A stretch of DNA of 36,737 nucleotides from a virus. Below are positions 1-8,621 of the stretch, in pieces. How positions within the stretch are numbered: position 1 is the first letter of the stretch; every line of letters begins with the position of its first letter. Below the pieces are notes generated by a model. The model saw only the letters and a program-made list of their open reading frames with translations, was not told the DNA's origin and made no database searches. The DNA is taken from IMG/VR virus record IMGVR_UViG_3300030098_002707, positions 1 to 36,737 of that record; one strand, given 5' to 3'. A program made the position numbers and the translations under genes.

Positions 1-698
1 CGGAAACAATGAGGGCAACTGAAAGGATGATAGCATTAGGTAGTGAAAGGCCAAAGTCAAAATTAAGAGACATTGAGTTTAGCATTAATAAATTAGGAAA
101 GGTCTTGTATAACTTGTCTAAGGGTCACTATACATACAAGAAGATATTTAGACTTGCACAGCCTAACAATAACATTACTGAGGTAATGGCTAATTTTTAC
201 ACGGATGTTTCCAATGCGGTCTTGGACTTGAAAAAAGACAAGCACATATTAGACCAGCATGACATAAGAATTGAATCTGGTTCTACGATGCCTTCTAGTA
301 AATATGCAGAGCTTGCTGTTTACCTAGAGGCTTTCCAGATGGGAATAGTAGACCGATATGAAGTATTAAAGAAAAATCCAGAACTGTTTGATAAGGAGGG
401 CATCATGAGAAGGACGGAAGAGAAACAACTGATGCAACAACAAATACAGGGAATGGAAGAACAAATAAAGAATTTGCAAGGTGACTTGCAGACTGCACAA
501 AGAGAATCTGTCAGTGACAGAAAGAGAGTCGAAGTTGAAAAATTCAAGTCAAGGCTTGCTGAAGTCAACTCCGAATCTAAGGCTGATAGAAGAGTGCAAC
601 GTGGTAAACTAGAAAACGAGGTGAAGCTAGAGGTGGAGAAATTGTCCAATAATCTCAAGGAAGTACAGAGAAAGGTCAGTTCTACTCCCGAAGCCTAG
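1..698 (+). CDS. Portal protein, C-terminal part (5' truncated by window edge)
   Basis: The frame is open to the left edge (codons in phase with position 3), so this is the end of a longer gene; the ATG at 9 is internal. The segment 'GSTMPSSKYAELAVYLEAFQ' followed by 'FDKEGIMRR' is typical of the C-terminal part of phage portal proteins, where a mobile helical region follows the crown. The last ~90 residues are a charged, glutamine-rich coiled coil. The portal is the dodecameric ring at the capsid vertex through which DNA is packaged and ejected. It sits 17 nt before the scaffold gene, the usual portal-scaffold-capsid order. The role is inferred from motif and position; the N-terminal clip and wing cannot be seen. 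Confidence 0.8.
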   Translation, partial: ETMRATERMIALGSERPKSKLRDIEFSINKLGKVLYNLSKGHYTYKKIFRLAQPNNNITEVMANFYTDVSNAVLDLKKDKHILDQHDIRIESGSTMPSSKYAELAVYLEAFQMGIVDRYEVLKKNPELFDKEGIMRRTEEKQLMQQQIQGMEEQIKNLQGDLQTAQRESVSDRKRVEVEKFKSRLAEVNSESKADRRVQRGKLENEVKLEVEKLSNNLKEVQRKVSSTPEA

Positions 699-715
699 AC
701 ATCTAAGGAGAATCT

Positions 716-1501
716 ATGTCAACACTAGAACAACAGGAAGTAAACGTCCAAAGTGAACAACCCATTAGCAATGAGGGGTTCGTGGAAGATATCGTGAACG
801 AACAATCCGTTTCTGAAGAAGCGGTAGTTCCCCAAGAAGAGGTGCAAGAAACAATCTCTTCAGTAGACTATGAAGCTGAGGCTAAGAAGTTTCAATCCAT
901 GTATGATCGGTCTCAGGCCGAAAATGCAAGATTGCAACAAGGTGCTCAGATATTACAACTACTGGAGCAAAGACCTGATCTCGTACAAGCCCTTGAGACC
1001 GGTATGGCTAATCCTCCCTCTCAACAACAGAGTGGGCCAAAGGTCACGGCGGATGATTTTAATCCTTGGGATGCCTTTACGAATGATGGCTCTGAGTCAA
1101 GTAAGTACGTTAATCAAAAGATAAATAGTACTGTGGAACAGATAGTATCAGAAAGGCTTGCCCAGCAACAGCAACAGATGCAGTCTCAAATGCAAATGCA
1201 GAACACTGTGAATGAATTACGTGGAACTTATCGGATGTCAGATAATGACATTCAAGATTTTTTACAATTCACCACTAAACCAAAAGAGCAGGTAGGTTTG
1301 AATAACTTAGTAAAGCTCTGGCAAATGCAAAATGGACAGTCTGTTGCTAACAACGATACAATGGAAGCGGTAAATGCGGCCAAGCAAGCTCCTAGAACTG
1401 CTGGTGTGTTACAAGGGCAATCCCCTGACACACCCAAGAATGATGCTGACAAGGTATTTGATAGCATAATGGGTACTGGAGCGGGTTCTGCATTGCCGTA
1501 A
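716..1501 (+). CDS. Capsid scaffolding protein
   Basis: A 261-residue hydrophilic protein. The first ~50 residues are strongly acidic, the middle is glutamine-rich (a run of Q and M around residues 145-160), predicted mostly helical, and the C-terminal ~60 residues are more mixed. It lies directly between portal and major capsid genes, the standard place for a scaffold that directs procapsid assembly and leaves before or during packaging. The start has an AAGGAG ribosome site a few bases upstream (707-712). No protease motif is seen, so it is probably a plain scaffold and not a scaffold-protease fusion. The call rests on position and composition; scaffold sequences are poorly conserved. Confidence 0.75.
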   Translation: MSTLEQQEVNVQSEQPISNEGFVEDIVNEQSVSEEAVVPQEEVQETISSVDYEAEAKKFQSMYDRSQAENARLQQGAQILQLLEQRPDLVQALETGMANPPSQQQSGPKVTADDFNPWDAFTNDGSESSKYVNQKINSTVEQIVSERLAQQQQQMQSQMQMQNTVNELRGTYRMSDNDIQDFLQFTTKPKEQVGLNNLVKLWQMQNGQSVANNDTMEAVNAAKQAPRTAGVLQGQSPDTPKNDADKVFDSIMGTGAGSALP

Positions 1502-1531
1502 ATAATAACCACATAACACAAAGGTAATAAA

Positions 1532-2905
1532 ATGGCAATATCATATAATACAGGCACTTTAAAGTCTAGTGATGTTACTGCTACTACCTCTGATGCTTCT
1601 GTAGGCCAAAGACCGGATAGGAGACGGATATTTAATTTTGGAGACCGTGTTGCTGAATTAGCACCGGAAGAGTCTCCATTTTTTGTATATCTGTCTAAGG
1701 TTGCTAAGGCACCTACTGATGATCCAGTATTTCGATACTTGGAAAATCGTAACAAGATCAATTTTACCGATCGCTCTTTTTTAGTAAAAGGTGCTGTTGG
1801 TACTGTTGCCGCTGGATCTTCATACAGTTTTACTGTTGATACATCTGGTGGTGCGGCGGTTGAATACTTGTTAAAAGGTATGGTGTTTATTGTTCAGACA
1901 GTTGACAGGACAGGAGACGCAGGTATTGGACATGCAGTAGTCAGAGTTGATTCAGCAATTACGCACGGATCAAGTGATAGTAGCTTCACTGGAAAAGTAA
2001 TAGACTTGTCAAATTCAAATGTATCTGGATATAATTCAGTTGCAGATAACGACACTTGTCAAATCATCGGTACTTCTTTTGAGGAAGGTTCTGGTTCTCC
2101 AGATGTTTTTTCAACTGAGCTAGAAGATGGATATGGGTACACTCAGATCTTCAAGACAGCCGCTGAAATGACTAACACTGCATACGCAACTCGCTACAGA
2201 GGATATGCAGATGAATGGAGTCGTATCTGGGCTGATAAGCTTCGAGAGCATAAGGTTGACATTGAAAGAGCGATGCTCTTCGGTCAAAAAGCTCGTCAAG
2301 GCGGTATTCAGTACACGGAAGGTCTAGTAGGTCACATCTTGAAAAATGTTAACCCTACGGTTAACGATGCGGCTTTTAGTTATTCTTCAGGTAGTGCTTA
2401 CTACAGAAGTGTAGCTCAGGCAGAGATGACATATGACAGATTACTAAGTGACCTTGAAGTAATTTTTGACCCTGCAAGAGGCGGAGCAAACGATAAGTTA
2501 GTTCTTTGTTCTCTTCCGGTAATTACTTACTTTAACAAACTTGGTGATGGTGCATTCCTTGATGCGTCCATGGGACATGGTAGTAATAACTATAGAGTAG
2601 ACATGACAAGTCGCGATGGTGCGTTTGGACATTCCATCATGGTTATTGATACTATCCACGGAAGGCTTAATCTTGTTAAAGAGCCGTTGTTCAGAGGAAT
2701 CGCAGATGGATTCATGCTAATGGCTGACATGAGTCAGGTTGCTTATCGTCCGTTGATTGGAAATGGAATAAACCGTGATACACAGGTTCAAACCAATGTT
2801 CAGTCCGCCGATGAGGACTTGAGGAAAGACATGATCTTGACCGAAGCCGGTCTTGAAGTTACTCTTTCTGAGTCTCATGCCTTAATTAACCTAGAAAACG
2901 ATTAA
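1532..2905 (+). CDS. Major capsid protein
   Basis: A 457-residue protein following the scaffold gene. Its N terminus (residues ~25-70, 'FNFGDRVAELAPEESPFFVY') and the central 'DIERAMLFGQKARQGG' around residue 245 resemble the HK97-fold capsid proteins of SU10-like and N4-like phages. A beta-rich insertion lies at about residues 80-200. The C-terminal half carries 'RVDMTSRDGAFGHSIMVIDT' and ends in a conserved-looking segment before 'LEND'. Hundreds of copies would build the icosahedral shell. Start ATG at 1532 is preceded by AAAGG (1519-1523). Order portal-scaffold-capsid makes the role nearly certain; family assignment within the HK97 fold is less sure. Confidence 0.9.
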   Translation: MAISYNTGTLKSSDVTATTSDASVGQRPDRRRIFNFGDRVAELAPEESPFFVYLSKVAKAPTDDPVFRYLENRNKINFTDRSFLVKGAVGTVAAGSSYSFTVDTSGGAAVEYLLKGMVFIVQTVDRTGDAGIGHAVVRVDSAITHGSSDSSFTGKVIDLSNSNVSGYNSVADNDTCQIIGTSFEEGSGSPDVFSTELEDGYGYTQIFKTAAEMTNTAYATRYRGYADEWSRIWADKLREHKVDIERAMLFGQKARQGGIQYTEGLVGHILKNVNPTVNDAAFSYSSGSAYYRSVAQAEMTYDRLLSDLEVIFDPARGGANDKLVLCSLPVITYFNKLGDGAFLDASMGHGSNNYRVDMTSRDGAFGHSIMVIDTIHGRLNLVKEPLFRGIADGFMLMADMSQVAYRPLIGNGINRDTQVQTNVQSADEDLRKDMILTEAGLEVTLSESHALINLEND

Positions 2906-2913
2906 GGAGTTGA

Positions 2914-3417
2914 ATGATGGCTAGAGGTTCAAAACTAAATAGTTCAAGTGGTAATTACGATGCTAAAGTTGGAGGAATGAAGCAGTTAACTGGCAGTATT
3001 ACATTAACAAATGATGATTCTGGTAGTTTATTTGCTTTAAACTCTACTTCTGCATTAACAGTGACCCTTCCCACAGATGCTAACTGTGACATTGGGTGCC
3101 ATTACAAGTTTATTGTGCAAACAACAAACGACAATGCGTACACAATATCAACAGGCGATAATGCTGACAGTGGCGGGGATGATTTCGTTGGTGGTGTAAT
3201 ATTAGCTTCTACAACAGCGGGTTACGGCTTTGCTGTTGTCCCAGCGGCTAATGACTGTAATATCATCTTAGATGGTAATTTAGCAGACACTGGCGGTGAA
3301 AAAGGTTCATGGATAGACGTTACTAAAATCACAGCAGACGAATGGATGGTGCAAGGCTGTGTTTATAGTGATGATGCTGACACAGATGGAACTGCACTGT
3401 TCACAGACACTGATTAA
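2914..3417 (+). CDS. Probable head decoration or other virion protein
   Basis: A 167-residue acidic, glycine/aspartate/threonine-rich protein with predicted beta structure throughout and no catalytic motif. Proteins of this style follow the major capsid gene in many aquatic phages and are often capsid-associated. AAGGAG at 2904-2909 is four bases from the first ATG (2914) and seven from the second (2917), so translation may begin at 2917, giving 166 residues. Gene order suggests a role on the capsid surface, but the sequence alone does not prove it. Confidence 0.55.
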   Translation: MMARGSKLNSSSGNYDAKVGGMKQLTGSITLTNDDSGSLFALNSTSALTVTLPTDANCDIGCHYKFIVQTTNDNAYTISTGDNADSGGDDFVGGVILASTTAGYGFAVVPAANDCNIILDGNLADTGGEKGSWIDVTKITADEWMVQGCVYSDDADTDGTALFTDTD

Positions 3418-3442
3418 TAATCCGAATACATAAGGATAACAG

Positions 3443-3493
3443 TTTTAGGTACTGTAGGGGTTATCAATAAAAGGTGACCCCTAAAACCTAAAA
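3443..3493 (+). promoter_or_regulatory. Two-tier RNA hairpin covering a ribosome-binding site
   Basis: In the 85-base gap after the decoration gene, TTTTAGGT (3443-3450) pairs with ACCTAAAA (3486-3493), and inside it AGGGGTTA (3456-3463) pairs with TGACCCCT (3475-3482, one G-U). The unpaired inner loop is 11 nt. The outer right arm overlaps the AAAGG ribosome site (3491-3495) of the next gene. The stem could lower expression of the zinc-ribbon gene, or protect or process the mRNA 3' end of the capsid transcripts. There is no U tract, so it is not an ordinary rho-independent terminator. Confidence 0.6.
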
Positions 3494-3502
3494 GGATTAA
3501 AA

Positions 3503-3703
3503 ATGAATAAATGCGTACATTGCAAAAAAAATAATAAAGAGAATTGGTTTTACTGTAAGAGTTGTGGTAAACGAGCTTCTGAAAGTAAGTTTACTACTAA
3601 CATGTGGATGACTTCTCAGATGGGAAAAAGAACGGATGTTGAGCTTTCCATGCAGAGCATTGATCAAAACATTAATGAGATGAACAGGAGAAGAAGTGCC
3701 TAG
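3503..3703 (+). CDS. Small zinc-ribbon protein
   Basis: A 66-residue protein with two CxxC knuckles near the N terminus (CVHC at residues 4-7 and CKSC at 18-21), spaced as in a zinc ribbon. The C-terminal half is polar and probably helical. It sits among virion genes, so it may be a minor structural or assembly factor, but its partner is unknown. AAAGG lies 7 bases before the ATG and is partly held in the upstream hairpin. Its stop overlaps the GTG start of the next gene by 8 nt. Confidence 0.7.
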   Translation: MNKCVHCKKNNKENWFYCKSCGKRASESKFTTNMWMTSQMGKRTDVELSMQSIDQNINEMNRRRSA

Positions 3704-3983
3704 TAAAAAAGATTCTAGACTTTCAAGGGTTGGTGTTTCTGGTTATAATAAGCCAAAGCGAACCCCTAATCATCCCAAAAAAAGTCATGTTGTCGTAGCA
3801 AAGGTAGGTAATAAGATAAAAACCATACGCTTTGGTCAGCAAGGGGTAAGGGGTGCAGGTAAAAACCCTAAGACAGCAAAAGACAAAGCAAGGCGTAAAT
3901 CGTATTATGCTAGACATAATGCACAAGACCCCAAACCAAGTAAGTTATCTGCAAGGTACTGGAGTCATAAGGTAAAGTGGTAA
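3696..3983 (+). CDS. Basic phage protein of the 'PSKKD...GYNKPKRTP' type
   Basis: A 95-residue, very basic protein (many Lys and Arg). Conserved-looking blocks are 'GVSGYNKPKRTPNHPKKSH' near the N terminus, 'KTIRFGQQGVRGAG' in the middle and 'LSARYWSHKVKW' at the end. Similar small basic proteins are frequent in aquatic phages and some large DNA viruses; the function is not established, though DNA or RNA binding or virion packaging is plausible from charge. Start is GTG at 3696 with AGGAG at 3686-3690, overlapping the preceding gene by 8 nt; translation is likely coupled. Confidence 0.75.
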   Translation: MPSKKDSRLSRVGVSGYNKPKRTPNHPKKSHVVVAKVGNKIKTIRFGQQGVRGAGKNPKTAKDKARRKSYYARHNAQDPKPSKLSARYWSHKVKW

Positions 3984-4147
3984 TGAATAAAAAAGTAAAA
4001 GCTCCTAAAGGTTATCATTGGATGAAAGCTGGTCGTGGTTATAAATTAATGAAGAATCCTTCTACTGGGTACAAACCACATAAAGGTGCTAGTTTAATGG
4101 CTAGTTTTAAGGTACAAATGAAACACGTAGGTGCTAAGAAAAAATAA
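3983..4147 (+). CDS. Small basic protein, 54 residues
   Basis: A short gene starting at the TAATG overlap with the preceding basic-protein gene. It encodes a 54-residue Lys-rich protein with 'APKGYHWMKAGRGYKLMKNP' near the start and 'HVGAKKK' at the end. The GYHWM-type opening is common in tiny proteins next to the 'PSKKD' protein in other aquatic phages. The pair may act together in the virion or bind nucleic acid; this is inferred from charge and linkage only. Codon use and the overlap support it as real. Confidence 0.7.
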   Translation: MNKKVKAPKGYHWMKAGRGYKLMKNPSTGYKPHKGASLMASFKVQMKHVGAKKK

Positions 4148-4180
4148 AGAAAATAGCGGGAAAAGTAAGAAGAGCATGAA

Positions 4181-4627
4181 ATGGCAACATTAAAAGTAAA
4201 AATACAAGAAGATATATTAATTGATAATCAAGATTATGGTTCCAAGAGAATTTTGGAAATTGCTAGTATTAATGAAGTAATGAAAAGAATTGTTACGTGT
4301 GCCGCTAGTCAGACTACTACCATAGCTGTGTTTAATTCAAATGCATATGGAGCGGCTGGTGCTGTAGATATTGAAGATTCAAAATATATTAGAGTAACAA
4401 ATTTAGATGGGTCTAACGCTGTTGAGTTAGCCGTAGTGGGTGCGGCAACATTATATCAAGTAACATTAAGTGCAGGTCAGAGCCATGTTCTTGGCAGTGC
4501 TGATGGTTTAATGTTATCAGAGGCCGATACGAGTCCAAGTTTTGGAACAATGGCTGACCTAGGAAGTATTCAAGTCAATCCCGGTTCTAATGCCGTGGAT
4601 GTTGAAATTTTCATAGCGAGTGCATAA
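4181..4627 (+). CDS. Virion structural protein (unknown role)
   Basis: A 148-residue, alanine-, serine- and valine-rich protein of predicted beta structure, without cysteines in catalytic arrangements. The 'SKYIRVTNLDGSNAVEL' and 'YQVTLSAGQSHVLG' segments look like a compact beta domain seen in many phage virion proteins. Ribosome site is weak (AGAAGAG before the ATG). Its stop overlaps the next ATG (TAATG), so it is coupled to the following connector-region genes. Confidence 0.6.
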   Translation: MATLKVKIQEDILIDNQDYGSKRILEIASINEVMKRIVTCAASQTTTIAVFNSNAYGAAGAVDIEDSKYIRVTNLDGSNAVELAVVGAATLYQVTLSAGQSHVLGSADGLMLSEADTSPSFGTMADLGSIQVNPGSNAVDVEIFIASA

Positions 4628-5382
4628 TGGCAACATTTGAAGCACAGGTAGAGGGATTAACAAGCTTGGCAATAGATGGAAGTAGTGCTCCTACACAAGC
4701 TGAACTAACTCAGTTCCTTACAGATGGTGCGGCTGAGGTATTGAATAGTCTACCTAGGTCTTTGCTCCCTCTTTGCTCTTCTTCTACCAGTTTTACCTCC
4801 GGAAGCCCTAATACATTAAATACGGGTAAGGTATTGAATGTTTTTAGAAACGATGGAGAAATATCTCAACCTTGCAGAAGAATATCTGCTTCTGACAAAG
4901 GCAGGGCTACTGACCCAGAAGAAATGATGTATGCAACGGCTACTGACCCTGTGTATTTCATAGATAACAATGCCTTAGATGTTCTTCCGGCTGGCGGCTC
5001 CTGTTCTTACTCAGAGGTTAATTACTCAGCGGTAAGTTATGCTGATAGTAATATTAGTGCCTTTCCAGATGAGGCTGAGTACCTTGTTGTTTTATACGCA
5101 TCAGTTAAGGCCTTGCAAAATGTAATGGCCAATATGGATAGTTCTATAGTTCATTCAGACCAAGATGGTTCTTATTCTGCTTCGTCTGCTAGTTCACAAG
5201 GTTGGGAAAAAGTAAGAGATTATCTTCATTCTGGTGAAGATACTGAAATTTCCAATGCAAGTTTGCAAGCATTGTCTTCAGAAATGCAACAATTTGTCAT
5301 TGAATATCAATGGAGGGAAAAACAACAAGTTAAATTACAGGCAGATTATGATAATGGTATTACAAAGCTGAAGGAAAATTAA
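4627..5382 (+). CDS. Probable head-completion / connector protein
   Basis: A 251-residue protein. The first ~100 residues include a conserved-looking 'LTQFLTDGAAEVLNSLP' helix; the middle 'DEAEYLVVLYASVKALQ' is a strong amphipathic helix; the last ~60 residues are a charged helix ending 'DYDNGITKLKEN'. Position after the capsid genes and before the fibre suggests a head-to-tail joining role, by analogy with gene order in other short-tailed phages. Starts and ends in 1-base TAATG overlaps with its neighbours. Confidence 0.5.
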   Translation: MATFEAQVEGLTSLAIDGSSAPTQAELTQFLTDGAAEVLNSLPRSLLPLCSSSTSFTSGSPNTLNTGKVLNVFRNDGEISQPCRRISASDKGRATDPEEMMYATATDPVYFIDNNALDVLPAGGSCSYSEVNYSAVSYADSNISAFPDEAEYLVVLYASVKALQNVMANMDSSIVHSDQDGSYSASSASSQGWEKVRDYLHSGEDTEISNASLQALSSEMQQFVIEYQWREKQQVKLQADYDNGITKLKEN

Positions 5383-5732
5383 TGGCAATTCATTCTTTAA
5401 CTGTTAAGCAAGTATTGAGTAGGGTTAGACAAGTTTTTCCAGATGCTTCAGAGGCGTATGTAATTTCCTTAATCAATGATGCATTAAATGAGCTTGGTCA
5501 ATATTCGCAAAAGTCAATGTCTGCAAAGATAGACATAGTTGCAGATCAAATGTTTTACGACTTATCAGACAGTGCTAAGGATTCATCAAATAACGAAATG
5601 GGAATTAATAAGATATACAGAGTAGACATAATGGATGATGATGGAGACTATATTCAGGTGCCAAGAGTTTTAGATGGTGAACCGTTAATGTTTGATAACT
5701 CATCTGAATCTGCAATAGAGGAGCCTTCATAA
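5382..5732 (+). CDS. Small virion/connector-region protein
   Basis: A 116-residue acidic protein. The N-terminal ~45 residues ('VKQVLSRVRQVFPDASEAYV' then 'INDALNELG') resemble the helical start of phage head-tail joining proteins that line the portal exit. The C-terminal half contains many Asp and Ser and 'INKIYRVDIMDDDGDYIQVP', a beta-type segment. Translation is coupled to both neighbours by TAATG overlaps. Function is inferred from location and this helix-then-beta pattern. Confidence 0.5.
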   Translation: MAIHSLTVKQVLSRVRQVFPDASEAYVISLINDALNELGQYSQKSMSAKIDIVADQMFYDLSDSAKDSSNNEMGINKIYRVDIMDDDGDYIQVPRVLDGEPLMFDNSSESAIEEPS

Positions 5733-6160
5733 TGGCTAGTAATATTAAATACCCTGAAGATAGAGTCAGGTACTTCATACGAGGTGACCATATTGGAGTC
5801 ATAAGTAATTATGATTCTGATGGGGAATCGAGAACTGGTAGAAAGTCTTGGCAGGCAATAGATCATGCGATTACCAATGGGATGTTGATTCATTATTATG
5901 GAAACCCTAAAAAGGTAAACACCATAACGGATACTCTTGACATAGATAATCTTTACCATTCTGCAATCGTTGATTATGTAAAAAAATGTCTTTACATGGA
6001 TAAGGCTGGTACGACTAAGGATGTTGGGATGATGCAAGGATATATGTCCATCATGGCAAAGCATGAAAGAAAATTTGAAATGGCTGTAAAAAAATATGGT
6101 AGTAAAAAATTAAGCAAGACGGGGGGGACTAGGGCAGTTGTACCTCCTAACATGACATAA
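5732..6160 (+). CDS. Small virion-region protein, unknown
   Basis: A 142-residue protein starting at a TAATG overlap. The first half has beta character ('RYFIRGDHIGVISNYDSDGE'); the second half is helical with 'SAIVDYVKKCLYMDK' and 'MAKHERKFEMAVKKYGSKK'. Helical segments of this style (small residue count, then Met/Lys-rich helix) are seen in phage connector proteins. No enzyme motif. It ends the first coupled run of head genes; a ~100-base gap with a promoter follows. Confidence 0.5.
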   Translation: MASNIKYPEDRVRYFIRGDHIGVISNYDSDGESRTGRKSWQAIDHAITNGMLIHYYGNPKKVNTITDTLDIDNLYHSAIVDYVKKCLYMDKAGTTKDVGMMQGYMSIMAKHERKFEMAVKKYGSKKLSKTGGTRAVVPPNMT

Positions 6161-6192
6161 AAGATTGATTATGTGTAAGGTAGGTCTGTAAA

Positions 6193-6220
6193 TTGACATA
6201 CATGTAATTGTAACTATATA
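6193..6220 (+). promoter_or_regulatory. Sigma70-type promoter before the fibre gene
   Basis: A perfect TTGACA (6193-6198) is followed after 16 bases by TATATA (6215-6220), 40 bases before the fibre start codon. Between them lies the 8-base palindrome TACATGTA (6199-6206), which could be an operator. It is the only clear -35/-10 pair of this type I see in the late arm, and it is unlike the GGAAC-type promoters of the leftward arm. Confidence 0.55.
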
Positions 6221-6259
6221 GATGCTTTTAAGCGGTGGTGGAGGAATATAGGATAAATC

Positions 6260-8344
6260 ATGGCAGATATAAATAAATTCACCGCAAAAGAAGTATTAAA
6301 TAAAGTACTTCTCGATTCTTCAGGCGATGCTGTTGTCGCTTTTTCACACACTTCACAAGAAGCCTTAAATGCGGCTTTAGACACTACGAATAACAGATTA
6401 AACATTAGTTTAAAAGGTGGTACAATAGATGGCGATGTTAGCATAACTGGCGACTTAACCATAACCGGAAGCAGTACTTATACATATGATGAGCAAATTG
6501 ATGGCCAATTATGGTTAAAAGATTCTACTGCCAGTAGTTCAACTCAAGGTGGGCATTTAAGATTATTTAGTGACGATGGTGCGGCCATGGCGGCTGGTCA
6601 TAGATTGGGGGTCATAGAATTTGCTGGAGCAGAAGATGCCTCTTCTACCATAACAGTGGGAGCTAGGATTGAAGCTCTAGCTGAGTCTACATATACATCT
6701 TCTGAAAATGGTTCTGCTTTATTGTTTTATACTACGGATGGCAATGCTTCTCAATCTGAGCAAATGAGAATAACATCGGATGGTAATATAGGCATAGGAG
6801 AAAGCTCAAGTGTAGATAAGAAAATTCATATTAAATCTTCTTCATCTGGTGATGGTATTACATTAGAACAAGCCAGTACTGGTTCTAATACAATAAGATT
6901 TGAAGCAAATAGCAGTGCATTAAGAGCATTAATTGGTACTGAAGATAGTGATGGTGGTTCGATGTTTACTAATGCTTCAGGTTACGCTATTTCCATTAGG
7001 TCTGAAGCTAAAATCCATCTTGGGACTGGTGGTGATAACATAAGAATGACACTTGATGATAATTCCAGAATCTCACTTTCTAATAATGATTCTGCTGGCA
7101 CTGGTGGTTCAGATAGTACAAGTGGTGTAACATTATTAGGTTATGGTGCTGGGAATAATATTGCTTCTGGTGGTATAGATAATTCATTTTTTGGACACGG
7201 AACTGGGAATAGAAACACGACAGGCGAAAAAAATTCTTACTTTGGTAATTTAGCTGGGTTTGGCAATGCTACTGGAGACTATAATACCTATGTTGGCTAT
7301 GGTTCTGGATGGGGAGTAGCTACCAATAACAATAGTAACAATACTGGTGTAGGTTTTGAAAGTTTAAAAGCCATAACGACAGGCGGTAATAATGTAGCGG
7401 TTGGAGCTAGTTCTTTGAGCTTAAATGAGGATGGTAGTCACAATGTAGCTGTTGGTTTTCAAGCTCTTAGAAAACTTGGCGATACTGCGAATAATAATAT
7501 TGGTATTGGCACAAATACATTAGAAAATATTACAGCAGATGGCATTGAAAATTGTATTGCCATTGGGTTTGAAGCGATGCGAGGTGAGTCAGGTTCTACA
7601 ACTGGAATTAATGGTAGCGTTGCAATTGGATATAGAAGCTTGGATGAAATCACTTCAGGGGCCGCAAATACAGCCGTAGGTTATCAATCTGCTGATTTAA
7701 TAACGACTGGTTCAAATAACACAGTAGTAGGTTATGATGCAGAAGTTTCAGCAAATAGTGCTTCTAATCAAACTGTAGTAGGTAAAGGAGCAACAGGGCA
7801 AGCAGATAACTCAGTAACGCTTGGTAATGCAGATGTGACCGCTGTTTACATGGCACAAGATAGTGGTGCTTTAGTTCATACTGCTGGTATTCAATTTCCA
7901 GCTACATTTTCTGGAAATGCTGGTGCAAATGTATTAGACGAATATGAAGAAGGAAGTCATACTGCAACATTAACTTGTAGTACAAGTGGAACTGCGGCTC
8001 TTGATGGTAGTAATAATGAATTGTCTTATGTAAGAATTGGAAGTAAAGTAACAGTTAATGGATTGCTTGCCGTAGTAGCAAGTGGAACTAGCAGTCCATC
8101 TGGGTTTTTTAAAATTAGCTTACCATTTACGATTTTAGAGAAAGCTGAGTTATCTGGAAGATGTAGTGCATCTGTAACTATTTATGGTTCAAATGCCGAT
8201 GTACAAGGATTTGTTGCACTTGGAGTTGAAGATGAAGCATTTCTTAGAGTTTACAGAGGTGACGCAACATCATTAGTAAATGATTCAGCTAATGCACTAC
8301 AAGATGGTACAAGTATTGCAATAAGTGTAACATATTTTGTATAA
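6260..8344 (+). CDS. Tail fibre / receptor-binding protein with YadA-like repeats
   Basis: A 694-residue, Gly/Ser/Asn/Thr-rich protein. The N-terminal ~150 residues carry 'GDVSITGDLTITGSSTYTYD', a pattern common at the base of phage fibres. From about residue 295 to 530 there are many degenerate ~14-25-residue units with the core NxAVGxxAL or NTxVGYxA, the signature of YadA-head left-handed beta-rolls, which trimerise. A C-terminal domain (about 545-694) opens with 'NVLDEYEEGS', a receptor-binding type end found in many aquatic phage fibres. It probably forms a trimer that touches the host surface. GGAGG and AGGA lie upstream of the ATG, and a promoter sits 40 bases away. Confidence 0.8.
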   Translation: MADINKFTAKEVLNKVLLDSSGDAVVAFSHTSQEALNAALDTTNNRLNISLKGGTIDGDVSITGDLTITGSSTYTYDEQIDGQLWLKDSTASSSTQGGHLRLFSDDGAAMAAGHRLGVIEFAGAEDASSTITVGARIEALAESTYTSSENGSALLFYTTDGNASQSEQMRITSDGNIGIGESSSVDKKIHIKSSSSGDGITLEQASTGSNTIRFEANSSALRALIGTEDSDGGSMFTNASGYAISIRSEAKIHLGTGGDNIRMTLDDNSRISLSNNDSAGTGGSDSTSGVTLLGYGAGNNIASGGIDNSFFGHGTGNRNTTGEKNSYFGNLAGFGNATGDYNTYVGYGSGWGVATNNNSNNTGVGFESLKAITTGGNNVAVGASSLSLNEDGSHNVAVGFQALRKLGDTANNNIGIGTNTLENITADGIENCIAIGFEAMRGESGSTTGINGSVAIGYRSLDEITSGAANTAVGYQSADLITTGSNNTVVGYDAEVSANSASNQTVVGKGATGQADNSVTLGNADVTAVYMAQDSGALVHTAGIQFPATFSGNAGANVLDEYEEGSHTATLTCSTSGTAALDGSNNELSYVRIGSKVTVNGLLAVVASGTSSPSGFFKISLPFTILEKAELSGRCSASVTIYGSNADVQGFVALGVEDEAFLRVYRGDATSLVNDSANALQDGTSIAISVTYFV

Positions 8345-8378
8345 AGGATATTATACTGGAACTAACAAGGAGTAAATA

Positions 8379-8621
8379 ATGGCTTTAGAAAAGAAAAAAA
8401 CGTATGATTATGAGGTTCGTGGAAAACATAAATGTATTCAAGAACGATGCAGAACTTCTATTGAAGAAGATGGTAAGGAAATATCATTTTCATACCATAG
8501 AAAAGCATTTATGCCAGATGCAGATGTAAGTGCTGAGTCTGATGAATTAAAGGCAATGGCAAATGCATTGTGGACAGATGATGTTAAAAAAGCGTATGAA
8601 GATTTTAAAAAATCAGAATAA
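8379..8621 (+). CDS. Small protein downstream of the fibre
   Basis: An 80-residue charged protein with a Cys pair in 'KCIQERC' (residues 18-24) and an acidic, helical C-terminal half. The AAGGAG ribosome site sits in a leader (8359-8381) that is nearly identical to the leader of the next gene. Short proteins of this type often follow fibre genes in aquatic phages; a chaperone or attachment role is possible but unproven. Confidence 0.55.
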   Translation: MALEKKKTYDYEVRGKHKCIQERCRTSIEEDGKEISFSYHRKAFMPDADVSAESDELKAMANALWTDDVKKAYEDFKKSE

